In this document: positions 29,080 to 37,733 of the stretch, one piece after another
Position numbering within the stretch: the first letter of the stretch is position 1
How the letters are laid out: every line of letters begins with the position of its first letter
Assembly (NCBI GenBank): GCA_937996235.1
Contig: CALKVK010000011.1
Coordinates: 1 to 64,000 of the forward strand
Direction: 5' to 3'
Source: an uncultured bacterium
GTDB taxonomy: Bacteria > Planctomycetota > JAJSAM01 > JAJVHW01
DNA: 64,000 nt
Program-made: the position numbers and the translations under genes
Notes under the pieces: generated by a model
What the model saw: only the letters and a program-made list of their open reading frames with translations
What the model was told of the DNA's origin: nothing
The model's database searches: none

Positions 29080-29302
29080 GGTCTTCGCGCTCCTTCCGGA
29101 CGACGCTCCGCGACGCAGCATCCGCGCGGATCCCGCGGCGTCCACGGCGCAGGGTAGGACCGCCGTGTGCAGCGATTTCGCGCATTCGAACGGTCGTCGC
29201 AGGAGGTCGCGCGCGCAGGCGACGTACATCACACGTCACGCTCGGACGCGGCGCCCTGCATGCGACCGGCGTCGCGCGGAGCACGCCCGCCGCGGAGCGC
29301 GG

Positions 29303-29339
29303 AGAGCCCGCGCGCACGTTCTCGACGCGCGGGCCCTCG
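29303..29339 (-). terminator. Hairpin between 13-heme and 11-heme genes
   Basis: A 13-bp stem with one G-T pair and an 11-nt loop lies 22 nt after the stop of the 13-heme lipoprotein gene on the same strand. It could end that transcript partially or act as a processing or attenuation structure ahead of the 11-heme gene. Confidence 0.5.
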
Positions 29340-29361
29340 GGTGTCGTCGGCCGGCCCAACC

Positions 29362-30435
29362 TCAGCGGTGACAGGCGTTGCAGTCGCGGCCGCCGTCGGC
29401 GTGCGGCGCCGGGTGGCAGAGGGCGCACTCCATGTCCGGCCGGTGCCAGTCGGGCTTCGGCGGGGCGAGGGCGTGCGAGGGCGCGTCGGTGTGGCACACG
29501 CCGCAGCCGTCGGGCGAGTCGGGCGCGAGCGGTTCGTGGCAGTTCAGGCAGTGGCGGCTGCGCCGTCCGCCCCAGCCGGCGCGGTGGGAGCGCGGCCGCG
29601 CCTCGGCGTGGCAGGCGATGCACGAGGGCTCCTCGTGGCAGGCCTGGCAGCGCTCGCGGTCGAGCGACGCGGCGAGCCCGTGGCCGCCGCCGCGGCGCCA
29701 CGTCTCCGTGTGGTCGCGCGGCTCCCGCGCGCGGTGGCACGACGTGCAGCTCGTCTCCGTGTGGCACGTCGAGCAGTCGTCCGTGATGGTCTCGGGGGCC
29801 GCGCCGCGCCGCACCTCCTGGCCGTGCCGCACCATCCACAGGCGCGCGTGCGACGGCGGCTTCCAGTCACGCCCGATCTCGTGGTGACACGTCTCGCACG
29901 CGCCGGGCGCGTTGCGTTCGGCGTGGCAGGTCACGCAGTCCTGCATGTCGAGCCGCAGGTCGTACGAGATGCGCCGGCTCTTGGTCACGGCCTCGTGGCA
30001 GTCGGTGCACTCCACCTTCTTCGCGGCGTGGGACGCGTGGCTGAAGATCACCTCGTCCGGCAGCGCCATCACCGCGTGCCACCTAGGCTTGCCGGCCTCG
30101 TCCACCCACGTCGCCGCGAGCCGCTCCTCCTCGGGCTTGTCCTCCTCGAGCTCCTCGTGGCACTCCATGCAGATCTCGAGCGTCGGCATGGGTGCCTTCG
30201 CCGCCTCGTCGGCCCCCTCGTGGCAGTCGAGGCACTCGACACCCTTCTCGAGGTGCTTGGCGTGGTCGAACGCCGGTCCGTCGGGGAACTCCGGTGCCGC
30301 GGCGTGCGGCGACGCGACGCCGCCGCAGCCCGCGAGGAGCGCCGCGCCGAGCACGAGCGCCGCCGCGAGGAAGCCCCCGGCGCCGCCGCACGTGCGGCGC
30401 TCAGAAGTCCAGCGTGAGCCCGAGCGTGAAGACAT
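29362..30435 (-). CDS. 13-heme cytochrome c lipoprotein
   Basis: The 357-residue protein has a lipoprotein signal (FLAAALVLGAALLAGC) and thirteen CxxCH motifs, about one per 25 mature residues, a density typical of dense multiheme wires. It resembles class III / NrfH-like heme packing rather than enzymes, as no catalytic lysine-ligated CxxCK site is visible. The ATG at 30435 has GAGGAG 7 nt upstream. Its first 35 nt overlap the end of the beta-barrel gene upstream, indicating translational coupling. Lipid anchoring next to a barrel suggests an outer-membrane conduit analogous to MtrA/MtrB-type pairs; this is inference from order, not homology. Confidence 0.88.
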   Translation of the reverse strand: MSSRSGSRWTSERRTCGGAGGFLAAALVLGAALLAGCGGVASPHAAAPEFPDGPAFDHAKHLEKGVECLDCHEGADEAAKAPMPTLEICMECHEELEEDKPEEERLAATWVDEAGKPRWHAVMALPDEVIFSHASHAAKKVECTDCHEAVTKSRRISYDLRLDMQDCVTCHAERNAPGACETCHHEIGRDWKPPSHARLWMVRHGQEVRRGAAPETITDDCSTCHTETSCTSCHRAREPRDHTETWRRGGGHGLAASLDRERCQACHEEPSCIACHAEARPRSHRAGWGGRRSRHCLNCHEPLAPDSPDGCGVCHTDAPSHALAPPKPDWHRPDMECALCHPAPHADGGRDCNACHR

Positions 30436-31918
30436 CGTAGGTCTCCTCGTCGTCCCGTTCGTGGGAGTGACGCAACCGCAGGGTCAGGGTGTCCGTGAGC
30501 TTCCAGCGCAGGTCGGCGTGCACCGCGCGCACGTGGTTGCGCTCGCGGTCGCGGTACGCGTCGTAGCCGTAGAGCGCGTAGTCGGTGCCGAGCGACGCCT
30601 CGACGCGCTTGCTGAAGCGGTGCGTGAGCTCGCCGCCGTAGGTGTCGAAGCGCTCGCCGTCGCCGGACCAGCGCTCGACGACGAGCGACACGACCGAGTC
30701 CTCCCACACGAGGTCCTCGACGCTCGGCGTCAGGTACCAGCGGTGCGTGTCGCGGTTGAACGCGCCCTCGTCGCCGGAGTCGCGGACGTCGCGCACGTCG
30801 AGTCCGCCCTCGACGACGACCTTGTCGCCGAAGCCCTTCACGGCGCGCAGCCGCCCCTGGTCGTAGCCGGCGAGCGTGTGCAGCACGGTGTAGTAGGGAT
30901 CGAACTCGGTGGTGAACTCCTCGTCGTACGACTCGAAGAGCCGGAACCACGAGGCCTGCACGAGGAGGTCCTGCTCGTCCCAGTGGCCCGTCGCGCGCAG
31001 TTCCGCGTCGCGTGCGGTGCCGAGGTACGTGCCGCGGCCGTAGAGGTCGAGCCACGGCGTCGCGCGCTGCCAGACGCGCACGGCGGCGGTGTCGTCGCGG
31101 ACGCGGTCGCCGAAGTCGTCCGTGACGTGCACGTAGTCGAGTGCGGCGCGGGTGCCGCGCGCGGGCTCGGCGGTCAGCGTGGTGCCGGCGAGCCAGTCGC
31201 CGCGCGGCGAGGACTCGTAGAGGTGCACCGGCACGCCGCCGTAGACGGACGCGCGCAGGTGCGCCTTCTGCCACAGCTCGCGCGACGCGGCCGAGACGCC
31301 GTCGATGTGGAACGTCTCGGAGCCGTAGACGTACTGGCGCCCGAAGCGCACGCTCTCGGCGGGCCCTTTCTCGGGGCGCCACGCGACGTACGCGGTGTAC
31401 AGCCGCGCGTTGAGGTCGGAGTCGAACGTGTCCGGGAGCGACGTGAACTCGTAGCCGTCGCGGCCCGTGCGGCGCCGGTCGAGGTCGAGCGTCGAGCGGA
31501 CGAAGAACGCGGCGGAGAGGGCGTCGTGGCGGCCGTCGCCGACGCGCAGGTCGAGCCAGGAGCGCAGGTCCTGGTCGGTGTCGTCGCCGGTGCGGCGCAG
31601 GCGGTACTCGAGCGAGGCGCTGCCGTGCGTCCGCGCGAGCAGATCGCCGATCGTGTCCTTGAGAGCCGTGCCCCGCTCGGGCGCCGGCGCCGCCTTGGCG
31701 TCCGCGGCTTTCGCCTCGACCGGCGCCGGGTCGCTCGCCGTGTCCTCCTGCGGGGACGGAGCGGCGTCCTCGGCGGCCACCGCCGGAGCGGCCAGCAGCG
31801 CGGTCGCGACGAGTGCGAGGGGCAGGCCGCCCGAGGCACGCGCGTGACCGGCGTCCCAGTTCCTCCCGTGCCCGGGCGCCCGACCCTGCGGTCGGCACGT
31901 CCCGTGCGTCCCTGACAC
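30401..31918 (-). CDS. Outer-membrane beta-barrel protein (porin-like) of the multiheme cluster
   Basis: The product has a signal sequence (LPLALVATALLAAPAVAAED), an Ala/Pro-rich linker, then about 400 residues of alternating amphipathic strands with aromatic girdles (for example RLYTAYVAWRPEK, VSLVVERWSGDGERF, LRWKLTDTLTLRLRHSHE), ending in Phe (TLGLTLDF), the usual outer-membrane insertion signal. No N-terminal CxxC as in MtrB was seen. The exact start is unclear: GTG at 31918 is used here, about 25 codons ahead of the signal core, without a good ribosome site. It leads the gene for the 13-heme lipoprotein. Confidence 0.78.
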   Translation of the reverse strand: MSGTHGTCRPQGRAPGHGRNWDAGHARASGGLPLALVATALLAAPAVAAEDAAPSPQEDTASDPAPVEAKAADAKAAPAPERGTALKDTIGDLLARTHGSASLEYRLRRTGDDTDQDLRSWLDLRVGDGRHDALSAAFFVRSTLDLDRRRTGRDGYEFTSLPDTFDSDLNARLYTAYVAWRPEKGPAESVRFGRQYVYGSETFHIDGVSAASRELWQKAHLRASVYGGVPVHLYESSPRGDWLAGTTLTAEPARGTRAALDYVHVTDDFGDRVRDDTAAVRVWQRATPWLDLYGRGTYLGTARDAELRATGHWDEQDLLVQASWFRLFESYDEEFTTEFDPYYTVLHTLAGYDQGRLRAVKGFGDKVVVEGGLDVRDVRDSGDEGAFNRDTHRWYLTPSVEDLVWEDSVVSLVVERWSGDGERFDTYGGELTHRFSKRVEASLGTDYALYGYDAYRDRERNHVRAVHADLRWKLTDTLTLRLRHSHERDDEETYDVFTLGLTLDF

Positions 31919-32230
31919 GGACTCGAGGAGCGCGTCGGATGAGTCGCTCTGGTGCCCGCTCACTGTGCCACCCCCGGACGCGGCCTGTGCGCACCGCACG
32001 CGTCCGCGAGGAGTCTCGCGCAGAGCGCGCCCGCCCGCGCGAGTCTCGCGACCGTGTCCGCGAGTTCGCCAGGGCGGAACGAGACCTACGTCACACGTGC
32101 GGAGCGGCCCGTCGTCGCCCCGTGCCGATGAGGATCCTAGAATCGTGACGGCGCGCGCGGGAGAGCTCTCCCGCGGCCCGGCGGCCCGGACGGGTTCCAG
32201 GCCGATGGAAGGACGCGAAAGGAGATCGTC
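31919..32230. other. Divergent promoter region between beta-barrel and c554-like genes
   Basis: The region has no gene. It contains direct and inverted GAGTCTCGCG repeats near 32007-32050 and a CGTCACACGTG-like element at 32089-32099. The octamer TCACACGT of this element recurs upstream of the 11-heme gene. AAAGGAGAT precedes the c554-like start. Confidence 0.4.
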
Positions 32231-32833
32231 ATGCGCCTCGTGCTCGCAGCCGCAGCCGGCCTGCTGGCCGTGGTGGCCGTACCGTTCCTCGTGTCGAGCA
32301 GCGCCGCCGACGACGGCGGGGCGAAGCCCGAGTACGTCGGGGCGGAGACCTGCAAGGGTTGCCACTACCAGCAGCACAAGATCTGGAAGAAGACCAAGCT
32401 CGCGAAGGCGATGGACTCGCTGAAGCCGACCGCCGAGAGCGACGCCGAGCTGTTCGCGTCGAAGAAGGCCGCGGGCCTCGACCCGGCGCAGGACTACTCG
32501 GCCGACGAGAAGTGCGTCGGCTGCCACACGACGGGCTACGGCAAGGAGACGGGCTACCCCGCCGACGCGACCAAGGACGCCGAGCGCGCGAAGCTGCTCG
32601 CCGGCGTGCAGTGCGAGGCCTGCCACGGCCCGGGCAGCCTGTACGCGAAGCACAAGACCGAGGCGAAGGAGAAGGACCCGGAGGCGAAGTTCACCTTCGA
32701 GGACCTCGCGCCGCTCGGCCTCGTCAAGCCCGACGCTGCGAACTGCGCGACCTGCCACAACGAGAACTCCCCCTTCAAGAAGGAGTTCAAGTTCGAGGAC
32801 GAGAAGACCAACGTCCACACGAAGAAGAAGTGA
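32231..32833 (+). CDS. Tetraheme cytochrome c554-like protein
   Basis: A 200-residue periplasmic protein with an N-terminal signal (LVLAAAAGLLAVVAVPFLV) and four CxxCH sites: ETCKGCH, EKCVGCH, VQCEACHGPG and ANCATCH. The spacing and the EYVGAETCKGCHYQQHKIW opening match the cytochrome c554 family (hydroxylamine-pathway and related tetrahemes). The rest is Lys/Glu-rich. AAAGGAGAT lies 6 nt before the ATG. It is divergent from the beta-barrel gene and ends at a terminator, so it is a single-gene unit that may carry electrons to or from the multiheme complex. Confidence 0.9.
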   Translation: MRLVLAAAAGLLAVVAVPFLVSSSAADDGGAKPEYVGAETCKGCHYQQHKIWKKTKLAKAMDSLKPTAESDAELFASKKAAGLDPAQDYSADEKCVGCHTTGYGKETGYPADATKDAERAKLLAGVQCEACHGPGSLYAKHKTEAKEKDPEAKFTFEDLAPLGLVKPDAANCATCHNENSPFKKEFKFEDEKTNVHTKKK

Positions 32834-32860
32834 GCTGACGTCGTCGCGTCCGCGCCGATC

Positions 32861-32896
32861 GAAGCGGCGGAGTCGCCCCGGCGACCCCGCCGCTTC
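32861..32896 (+). terminator. Terminator after c554-like gene
   Basis: A perfect 10-bp outer stem encloses a second 6-bp stem. It starts 28 nt after the stop and is followed by TGCGTTCCC. Confidence 0.75.
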
Positions 32897-32942
32897 TGCG
32901 TTCCCACCCCCTTCGCAACAAACGGGGACGGTCCGTTCCGTT

Positions 32943-33000
32943 GGGGACGGTCCTCGTCCAGGCTCGGACCACAACTTCCGGTTACGAAGGGGACGGTCCT
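32943..33000 (+). repeat. Left 58-bp REP-like repeat flanking the RAYT gene
   Basis: This 58-bp unit begins and ends with GGGGACGGTCCT and recurs, nearly identical and inverted, at 34223-34280. Another GGGGACGGTCC copy is at 32924-32934, and a variant GGGGACAGACCT at 33035-33046 pairs with its complement at 34177-34188, giving nested inverted repeats around the transposase. Confidence 0.85.
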
Positions 33001-33147
33001 CACGCACGCTCGGCGCGCAAGATCTCGTCCCGATGGGGACAGACCTGGACGCTCGCTGACGGTCACCCGGCCCGACGAGGCGACCGGCTCGATCCACCCA
33101 CGCCGCCGATGTGCACGCGGGCGGTCGCACTGAGCGCAGACGCTCCG

Positions 33148-34092
33148 CTACGGGACGACTTGGCCTTGCAGGAGCGCACGCCCGCGGCGGCGCGCCGCCG
33201 CCACCCCCGCGACACTCACGCCCAGCCATGGAGCGAGTCGAGCCGTGGCGAGTCCCGCGACGTCGCACGCTAGATGAGCTGCGAGTGCGCGCGCGGCGGC
33301 CTCGGCTCCAGATCTCGCGCCTGCCGCAACGCGTTCCGGGCGCGCCCCGGTGCGCGCACAGGCGTATCCCACGATCGCCTCCGGCGTCCAGGCGTGCGGA
33401 CTACCGCCCCCATCCGATGTCGAATCGTTGCCCGCGCGTGGTGTCCAGATCGTGTCGATGGAACGAGTCGCTGCAGCGATCCCCGCCCCCATTCGGGACG
33501 GAGAGACCTCAGCCGGCACCCTCCCCGCCGCCGCCCACGCAGTGGCGCGCTCCTCGAGCGCCGACAGAAGCGCGCGGCGCGCGGACGGGATCGTCGACGC
33601 GAGCAGCGCAAGCGATGCGGAGACGTCGGTCCAGACGGCAGGTCGTTGCCCGAGCAGTTCGGCGAGGCAGCTTCGCGGCGAGCGCATCAACTGTGCCACG
33701 TCTCGCACGACCCGGTGGCGCAGCGGGTTCCCCACGACGTAGGCGTAGCGGGCGTAGACGGCCGCATCGTCAGCGCACGGATCTGAGTAGTACCGCCCCT
33801 GGAAGACCGCTCCGCGCACCGGGTCTGCGCGGCGCGCCCGCATCGCCAGCGCAGTGTTCAGGCGCGCGAGAGTCCTGCCCGGCGGCTCTTCGCAGCGCAG
33901 CAGCAGGTGGAAGTGGTTGTCGAGTACCGACCACGCGAGGCACGTCGCACGGGTCTCGACGCACACACGGGCTCCGCGTTCGACGAGGAACTCGATGTCC
34001 TGACGGGAGCGGAAGATCGGCGTTCCCCCATGCGCGCGGGCATCCACGTGCAGGACAGCGCCGGGGGACCAGCTTCGGCGTTCGCGACTCAT
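33148..34092 (-). CDS. REP-associated tyrosine transposase (Y1/HUH, RAYT-like)
   Basis: The 314-residue protein has the single-strand transposase HUH motif NHFHLLLR, a downstream catalytic Tyr in ARYAYVVGNPLRH, and an N-terminal RHxxYHV-like start (AVLHVDARAHGG). These are the features of Y1 transposases that act on REP hairpins. The C-terminus carries a helix-turn-helix-like extension ending in a second small domain (AIVGYACARTG), as in longer family members. ATG at 34092 is chosen; the frame is open upstream. Inverted repeats on both sides (see 32943-33000 and 34223-34280) are the likely substrate. It splits two cytochrome genes. Confidence 0.85.
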   Translation of the reverse strand: MSRERRSWSPGAVLHVDARAHGGTPIFRSRQDIEFLVERGARVCVETRATCLAWSVLDNHFHLLLRCEEPPGRTLARLNTALAMRARRADPVRGAVFQGRYYSDPCADDAAVYARYAYVVGNPLRHRVVRDVAQLMRSPRSCLAELLGQRPAVWTDVSASLALLASTIPSARRALLSALEERATAWAAAGRVPAEVSPSRMGAGIAAATRSIDTIWTPRAGNDSTSDGGGSPHAWTPEAIVGYACARTGARPERVAAGARSGAEAAARALAAHLACDVAGLATARLAPWLGVSVAGVAAARRRGRALLQGQVVP

Positions 34093-34222
34093 CCCTGAGA
34101 GGACGCGCACGAACCCCGAAGGTGACACGGCACCGAGCCTTCGAAGCCGCCACCTCGCGGTCTCAGCGTGGCATGAAGGTCTGTCCCCTTCGCGACGAGT
34201 CGATGCCCGCCGAGCCTGCACG

Positions 34223-34280
34223 AGGACCGTCCCCTTCGTAACGGGAAGTTGGAGTCCGAGCCTGGGGCAGGACCGTCCCC
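34223..34280 (-). repeat. Right 58-bp REP-like repeat flanking the RAYT gene
   Basis: Inverted, nearly identical partner of 32943-33000; the ends are AGGACCGTCCCC on the plus strand. Differences are a few bases in the middle. Confidence 0.85.
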
Positions 34281-34298
34281 TTCGACACGGGGAGGGGG

Positions 34299-37200
34299 TC
34301 AGCGGAGGTCGGCGCCGGGCACCGGGGCGCCCGTCAGTTCGGCGTACGAGCGCTGCAGGAGTTGGACGGCGAGGACGGCGTTGTGGATGCCGAGGCTGCC
34401 GTCGCCGTTCACGGCGGTGTAGTTGAACACCGCGCGCTTCTGCGCCTCGGACGCCCCCGTCATCCGCCCGTCCGTCGCACCGCCGTAGTTGAAGCGGCCG
34501 TTCGAGAAGCTGACGCTCGCGTCGAGCAGCAGCGCGTCGCGCAGGACGTCGAGCAGCCCACGCACCTCGCTCTGGATGCCCTCGATCGTCCCGCTGCCGT
34601 CGTAGTCGCCGACGGCGATCCGGTCGAACGACGTCAGCCCGCTGTGGCACTCGCGGCACGTCTCGACGCGCGGCTCGAAGTCGTGCTTCGGAGCGCCGTT
34701 CGCCTGGTGGTCGAAGTGGCAGTTGACGCAGTTGTCCGGGAAGAGCCCCGGCAGGCTGTGGGCGCTCGTGCCGTACGCGCCGGAGCCGGGCACCTGCGCG
34801 CCGGCCGTCCCGAGCAGCATCTCGCGCTGCGGGTGCCGCGGCAGCTCGCCGTCGTCGCGGAAGTCGCCGAACGTCAGCGACTCGTTGTTGTGGCACCGTC
34901 CGCACAGCTCGGCCTTGGGGAAGCGCACGGGGTTGCTGCCGGGCAGGAACTCGCCGTCGCCCGTCATACCGTGGCAGGCCCGGCAGGTGATGCCCTCGTC
35001 GTGCCCGACCGCGTCGAGCAGGATCGCGTTGCGGTCGTCCTGCGTGAGCGCCTCGCCGCGCACCTGCACGCGCAGGAAGCCCTCGGTCGTGTGGCACTGC
35101 ACGCACGGCAGTCCGCCGTCGTCGTCCGGGTTGCGCACGCCGTTCTGGAAGCTGCGCGGCGTGTCGGCGTGGAAGGTGCCGTCGCCGTCGGGCCCGTCCA
35201 CGGACCACTCCGCGATCTTCACCGCGGCGCGGTCGTCGCTGCCCGTCGGGTGGCAGGTGCTGCAGGAGTTCGTGACGCCGTGCAGCACGCTGGCGCGCGG
35301 CCAGACCACACGGAACTCGTGGCTCGCACGGTTGCCGAGCATGTGCCCCGCGGCGTCCGTGCCGAACACGGCGGCGGCCGTGCGCGGCATGTGGCACGTG
35401 TCGCAGCGCCCGACGCCCGTGCCCTCCGGGTCGTACAGGAACGTGCCGACGCCCATGCCCATGTCGCGCATGTGCGTGACGACCGCCGTCACGATCGACG
35501 CCGACGCGCCCGTGGTCGGGACGGCGAGCACGTCGGTCTTCGTCACGTTCGCGAACGGCCCTTCGCCGGCGTGGCACGAGAGACACAGCGTGTTGTCCGG
35601 CAGACGCGTCCGCACCCGCACGCCGTCGTCCGAGACGACCGTGCGCAGCATCCCCTCCTGCCGCCGCGCGTGCGGCGCGTGGCAGTCGATGCACGCGGGC
35701 GCGTCGCCGCTCACCGCGGCGTGCGGCCCGGCGTCGATCTCGCGGCCCTGCATGTAGCGCGCGCGTGCGGCGACGTAGCCCGCACCGCTCACGCCCGAGA
35801 CGGGCGCGGCCTTGTAGCCCCAGAAGTCGGCGGGGTCGGTGCTCCGCGTGCGGAACGCGTCGGGATCGTCGCCCGCCTGGACGACGCCGCCCTCGGCCGT
35901 GTACCCGAACTTCGGCACGAGCGACGTGCCCGCGACCGCGTCGACGGCCGTGCCGCGGTCGTGGCAGCGCACGCACGTGTCGTTCGCGGCCGCGACGCCC
36001 GCCGCGCTGCCGTCGAGCAGGTCGGCGGGGTTCGCGATGAGCGACGGGTCGCCCGCGCCCGCGTGCTTCGCGCCAGGGCCGTGGCAGCTCTCGCAGCCGA
36101 CGCCCGACTCGACCCAGCCGTCGAGCACGGCGCCCGACGCCTGCGACTCGACGACGACGCCCGTCGCGTGGCAGCCCGCGCAGCGCACGGCGTACGAGAC
36201 GTCGGGCGTCACCGCGGCGGTGCTCGCGAAGCGCGGCGCCGTGCCGGCGTACCAGAGGTCGGCGCCGAACGCGGCGTACTCGCGCCGCACCTCGTCCCAC
36301 TCGAAGGGCAGCGGATAGAGGCCGTCGCCGATGCGCGCGAGGTACGACTGCTCGTGCAGTCCGTTGCCGCCCGCGGTGCGCTCGATGTCGTACGTCACGC
36401 CCGCGATCGTCGCCTTGTAGGGCCGCGCGTCGCCGGCGACGTACGAGAGCTTCGGCGCGTTGGTGCCGTACGCGGCGAAGTTCGGCGTCGTCCGCAGATC
36501 GAGTCCGTCGCGGAAGTCGTCGCGACCGTTCGCGTTCCGGTCGTTCGTCACGGGCAGGCCCGAGAGGCCCGCACGCTGCCACTCGCGCGTCGCGAGCCGG
36601 TGCGCCGTGCCGAGCCACTCGGTGTAGAGGTCGTCGTGGCAGCGGCCGCACGCGGCCGAGCCGACGTAGCCGTCGCGCGCCGCGAGCGTGCTGCCGAACG
36701 CCTCGGGCGCGCCGGCTGCGATGCCTTCCGGCACGCCGAACTGGCGCGGGCCGGACGGGTCGTTCAGCGGGCGCAGCAGGAACGCGAAGCGCAGGCGCCG
36801 CGCGCCGCCCGGGTTCTGCCACGCGAGCTCGTACGTGCCGCTCGAGACGAGCACCACGTCGTTCGTCGTCGCCTTGCGGCCGCGCGTGGTCGCGACGATC
36901 GGGACGGCGTCGCCGCCCGGGTCGGTGAGACCCGTGATGCGCGGCCCCTCGCCGCCGCCCGCGGAGCCCGGCGCGCGCACGACGACGCGGACGAGCGAGC
37001 CGCCGGGCGCGTCGAAGCGCCACGTGCCGGACGCGCCCGGCGCGGGATCGAGTCCGCCGAAGCGGCCCGAGCGCTGCGCCTTCGTCGCGAGCGTGTAGCC
37101 GCCCGTTCCCGCGCGGCGCACGACCTCGAGCACGAAGTTGCCGGAGTACGGGAACTCGTACGCGTCGAGCGCAGAGCGCCGCACGTCGCGCAGCGAGAGA

Positions 37201-37499
37201 CGGTGCCCCGTCGCGAGCACGGTGCCGCCGGGGCGCGTCAGCCGCACGTCTGCGAGGAGCGACGAGCCCGCCGCCGTCGCCAGCCGCGCGGACACGCGCG
37301 AGCCGGCGCGCGCGAAGAACGTGAACTGGTGCACTTCACCGGGGAAGCCGCCCATGACGGCGCGCACGGTGTCGCCCGCGCGCACCTCCGCCGCGCCCGC
37401 GAACGGCGCCTCCTCCTGCGCGCTCGAGGGACGCAGCGCCGCGACGACCGAGACGGCCGCGAGCACCAGGACCGCCCAACGCCTGCCGCGTTCGCGCAT
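34299..37499 (-). CDS. Large 13-heme exported cytochrome with N-terminal beta domains
   Basis: The 1066-residue protein starts at ATG 37499 with GGAGGGG just upstream and has a signal peptide (WAVLVLAAVSVVAALRPSSA). The first 270 residues are two beta-sandwich domains (GDTVRAVMGGFPGEVHQFTFFA, then a pre-peptidase-like ELAWQNPGG). Thirteen CxxCH motifs follow from AACGRCHDDLYTEW to ETCRECHSG, widely spaced. The opening heme (CGRCHDDLYTEWLGTAH) resembles the c554/multiheme hydroxylamine-type superfamily. The tail is helical. No membrane anchor is seen, so it may be periplasmic or secreted. It lies downstream of the RAYT element rather than in the beta-barrel operon. Confidence 0.87.
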   Translation of the reverse strand: MRERGRRWAVLVLAAVSVVAALRPSSAQEEAPFAGAAEVRAGDTVRAVMGGFPGEVHQFTFFARAGSRVSARLATAAGSSLLADVRLTRPGGTVLATGHRLSLRDVRRSALDAYEFPYSGNFVLEVVRRAGTGGYTLATKAQRSGRFGGLDPAPGASGTWRFDAPGGSLVRVVVRAPGSAGGGEGPRITGLTDPGGDAVPIVATTRGRKATTNDVVLVSSGTYELAWQNPGGARRLRFAFLLRPLNDPSGPRQFGVPEGIAAGAPEAFGSTLAARDGYVGSAACGRCHDDLYTEWLGTAHRLATREWQRAGLSGLPVTNDRNANGRDDFRDGLDLRTTPNFAAYGTNAPKLSYVAGDARPYKATIAGVTYDIERTAGGNGLHEQSYLARIGDGLYPLPFEWDEVRREYAAFGADLWYAGTAPRFASTAAVTPDVSYAVRCAGCHATGVVVESQASGAVLDGWVESGVGCESCHGPGAKHAGAGDPSLIANPADLLDGSAAGVAAANDTCVRCHDRGTAVDAVAGTSLVPKFGYTAEGGVVQAGDDPDAFRTRSTDPADFWGYKAAPVSGVSGAGYVAARARYMQGREIDAGPHAAVSGDAPACIDCHAPHARRQEGMLRTVVSDDGVRVRTRLPDNTLCLSCHAGEGPFANVTKTDVLAVPTTGASASIVTAVVTHMRDMGMGVGTFLYDPEGTGVGRCDTCHMPRTAAAVFGTDAAGHMLGNRASHEFRVVWPRASVLHGVTNSCSTCHPTGSDDRAAVKIAEWSVDGPDGDGTFHADTPRSFQNGVRNPDDDGGLPCVQCHTTEGFLRVQVRGEALTQDDRNAILLDAVGHDEGITCRACHGMTGDGEFLPGSNPVRFPKAELCGRCHNNESLTFGDFRDDGELPRHPQREMLLGTAGAQVPGSGAYGTSAHSLPGLFPDNCVNCHFDHQANGAPKHDFEPRVETCRECHSGLTSFDRIAVGDYDGSGTIEGIQSEVRGLLDVLRDALLLDASVSFSNGRFNYGGATDGRMTGASEAQKRAVFNYTAVNGDGSLGIHNAVLAVQLLQRSYAELTGAPVPGADLR

Positions 37500-37660
37500 C
37501 GCCCCTCCTGCGGCCCGTTCCGGGCCGATGGCACCCGTCCGGCGCGGCCTCGCGCACCCCGTCTCACGCCCCCAGGCAGCCCCAGGGCGCGGGCGCGCGC
37601 CGGACGTCACGGATTCTGGGTCAGGACGCGCCGGTTGTCGCGTCTGCAGCACGGGCATCG

Positions 37661-37676
37661 CGTGACTCAGGTCACG
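37661..37676. promoter_or_regulatory. Perfect 16-bp palindrome upstream of the 13-heme gene
   Basis: CGTGAC-TCAG-GTCACG lies 162 nt upstream of the cytochrome start and 58 nt before the methyltransferase start. Its form is like the half-site symmetry of CRP/FNR-family operators, but the assignment is inference. Confidence 0.45.
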
Positions 37677-37733
37677 TGGCCGCGCGACGACCACGCCCGA
37701 CGCGCCGTCGCCCCCGCGGGCTAGCCTCGCGGC

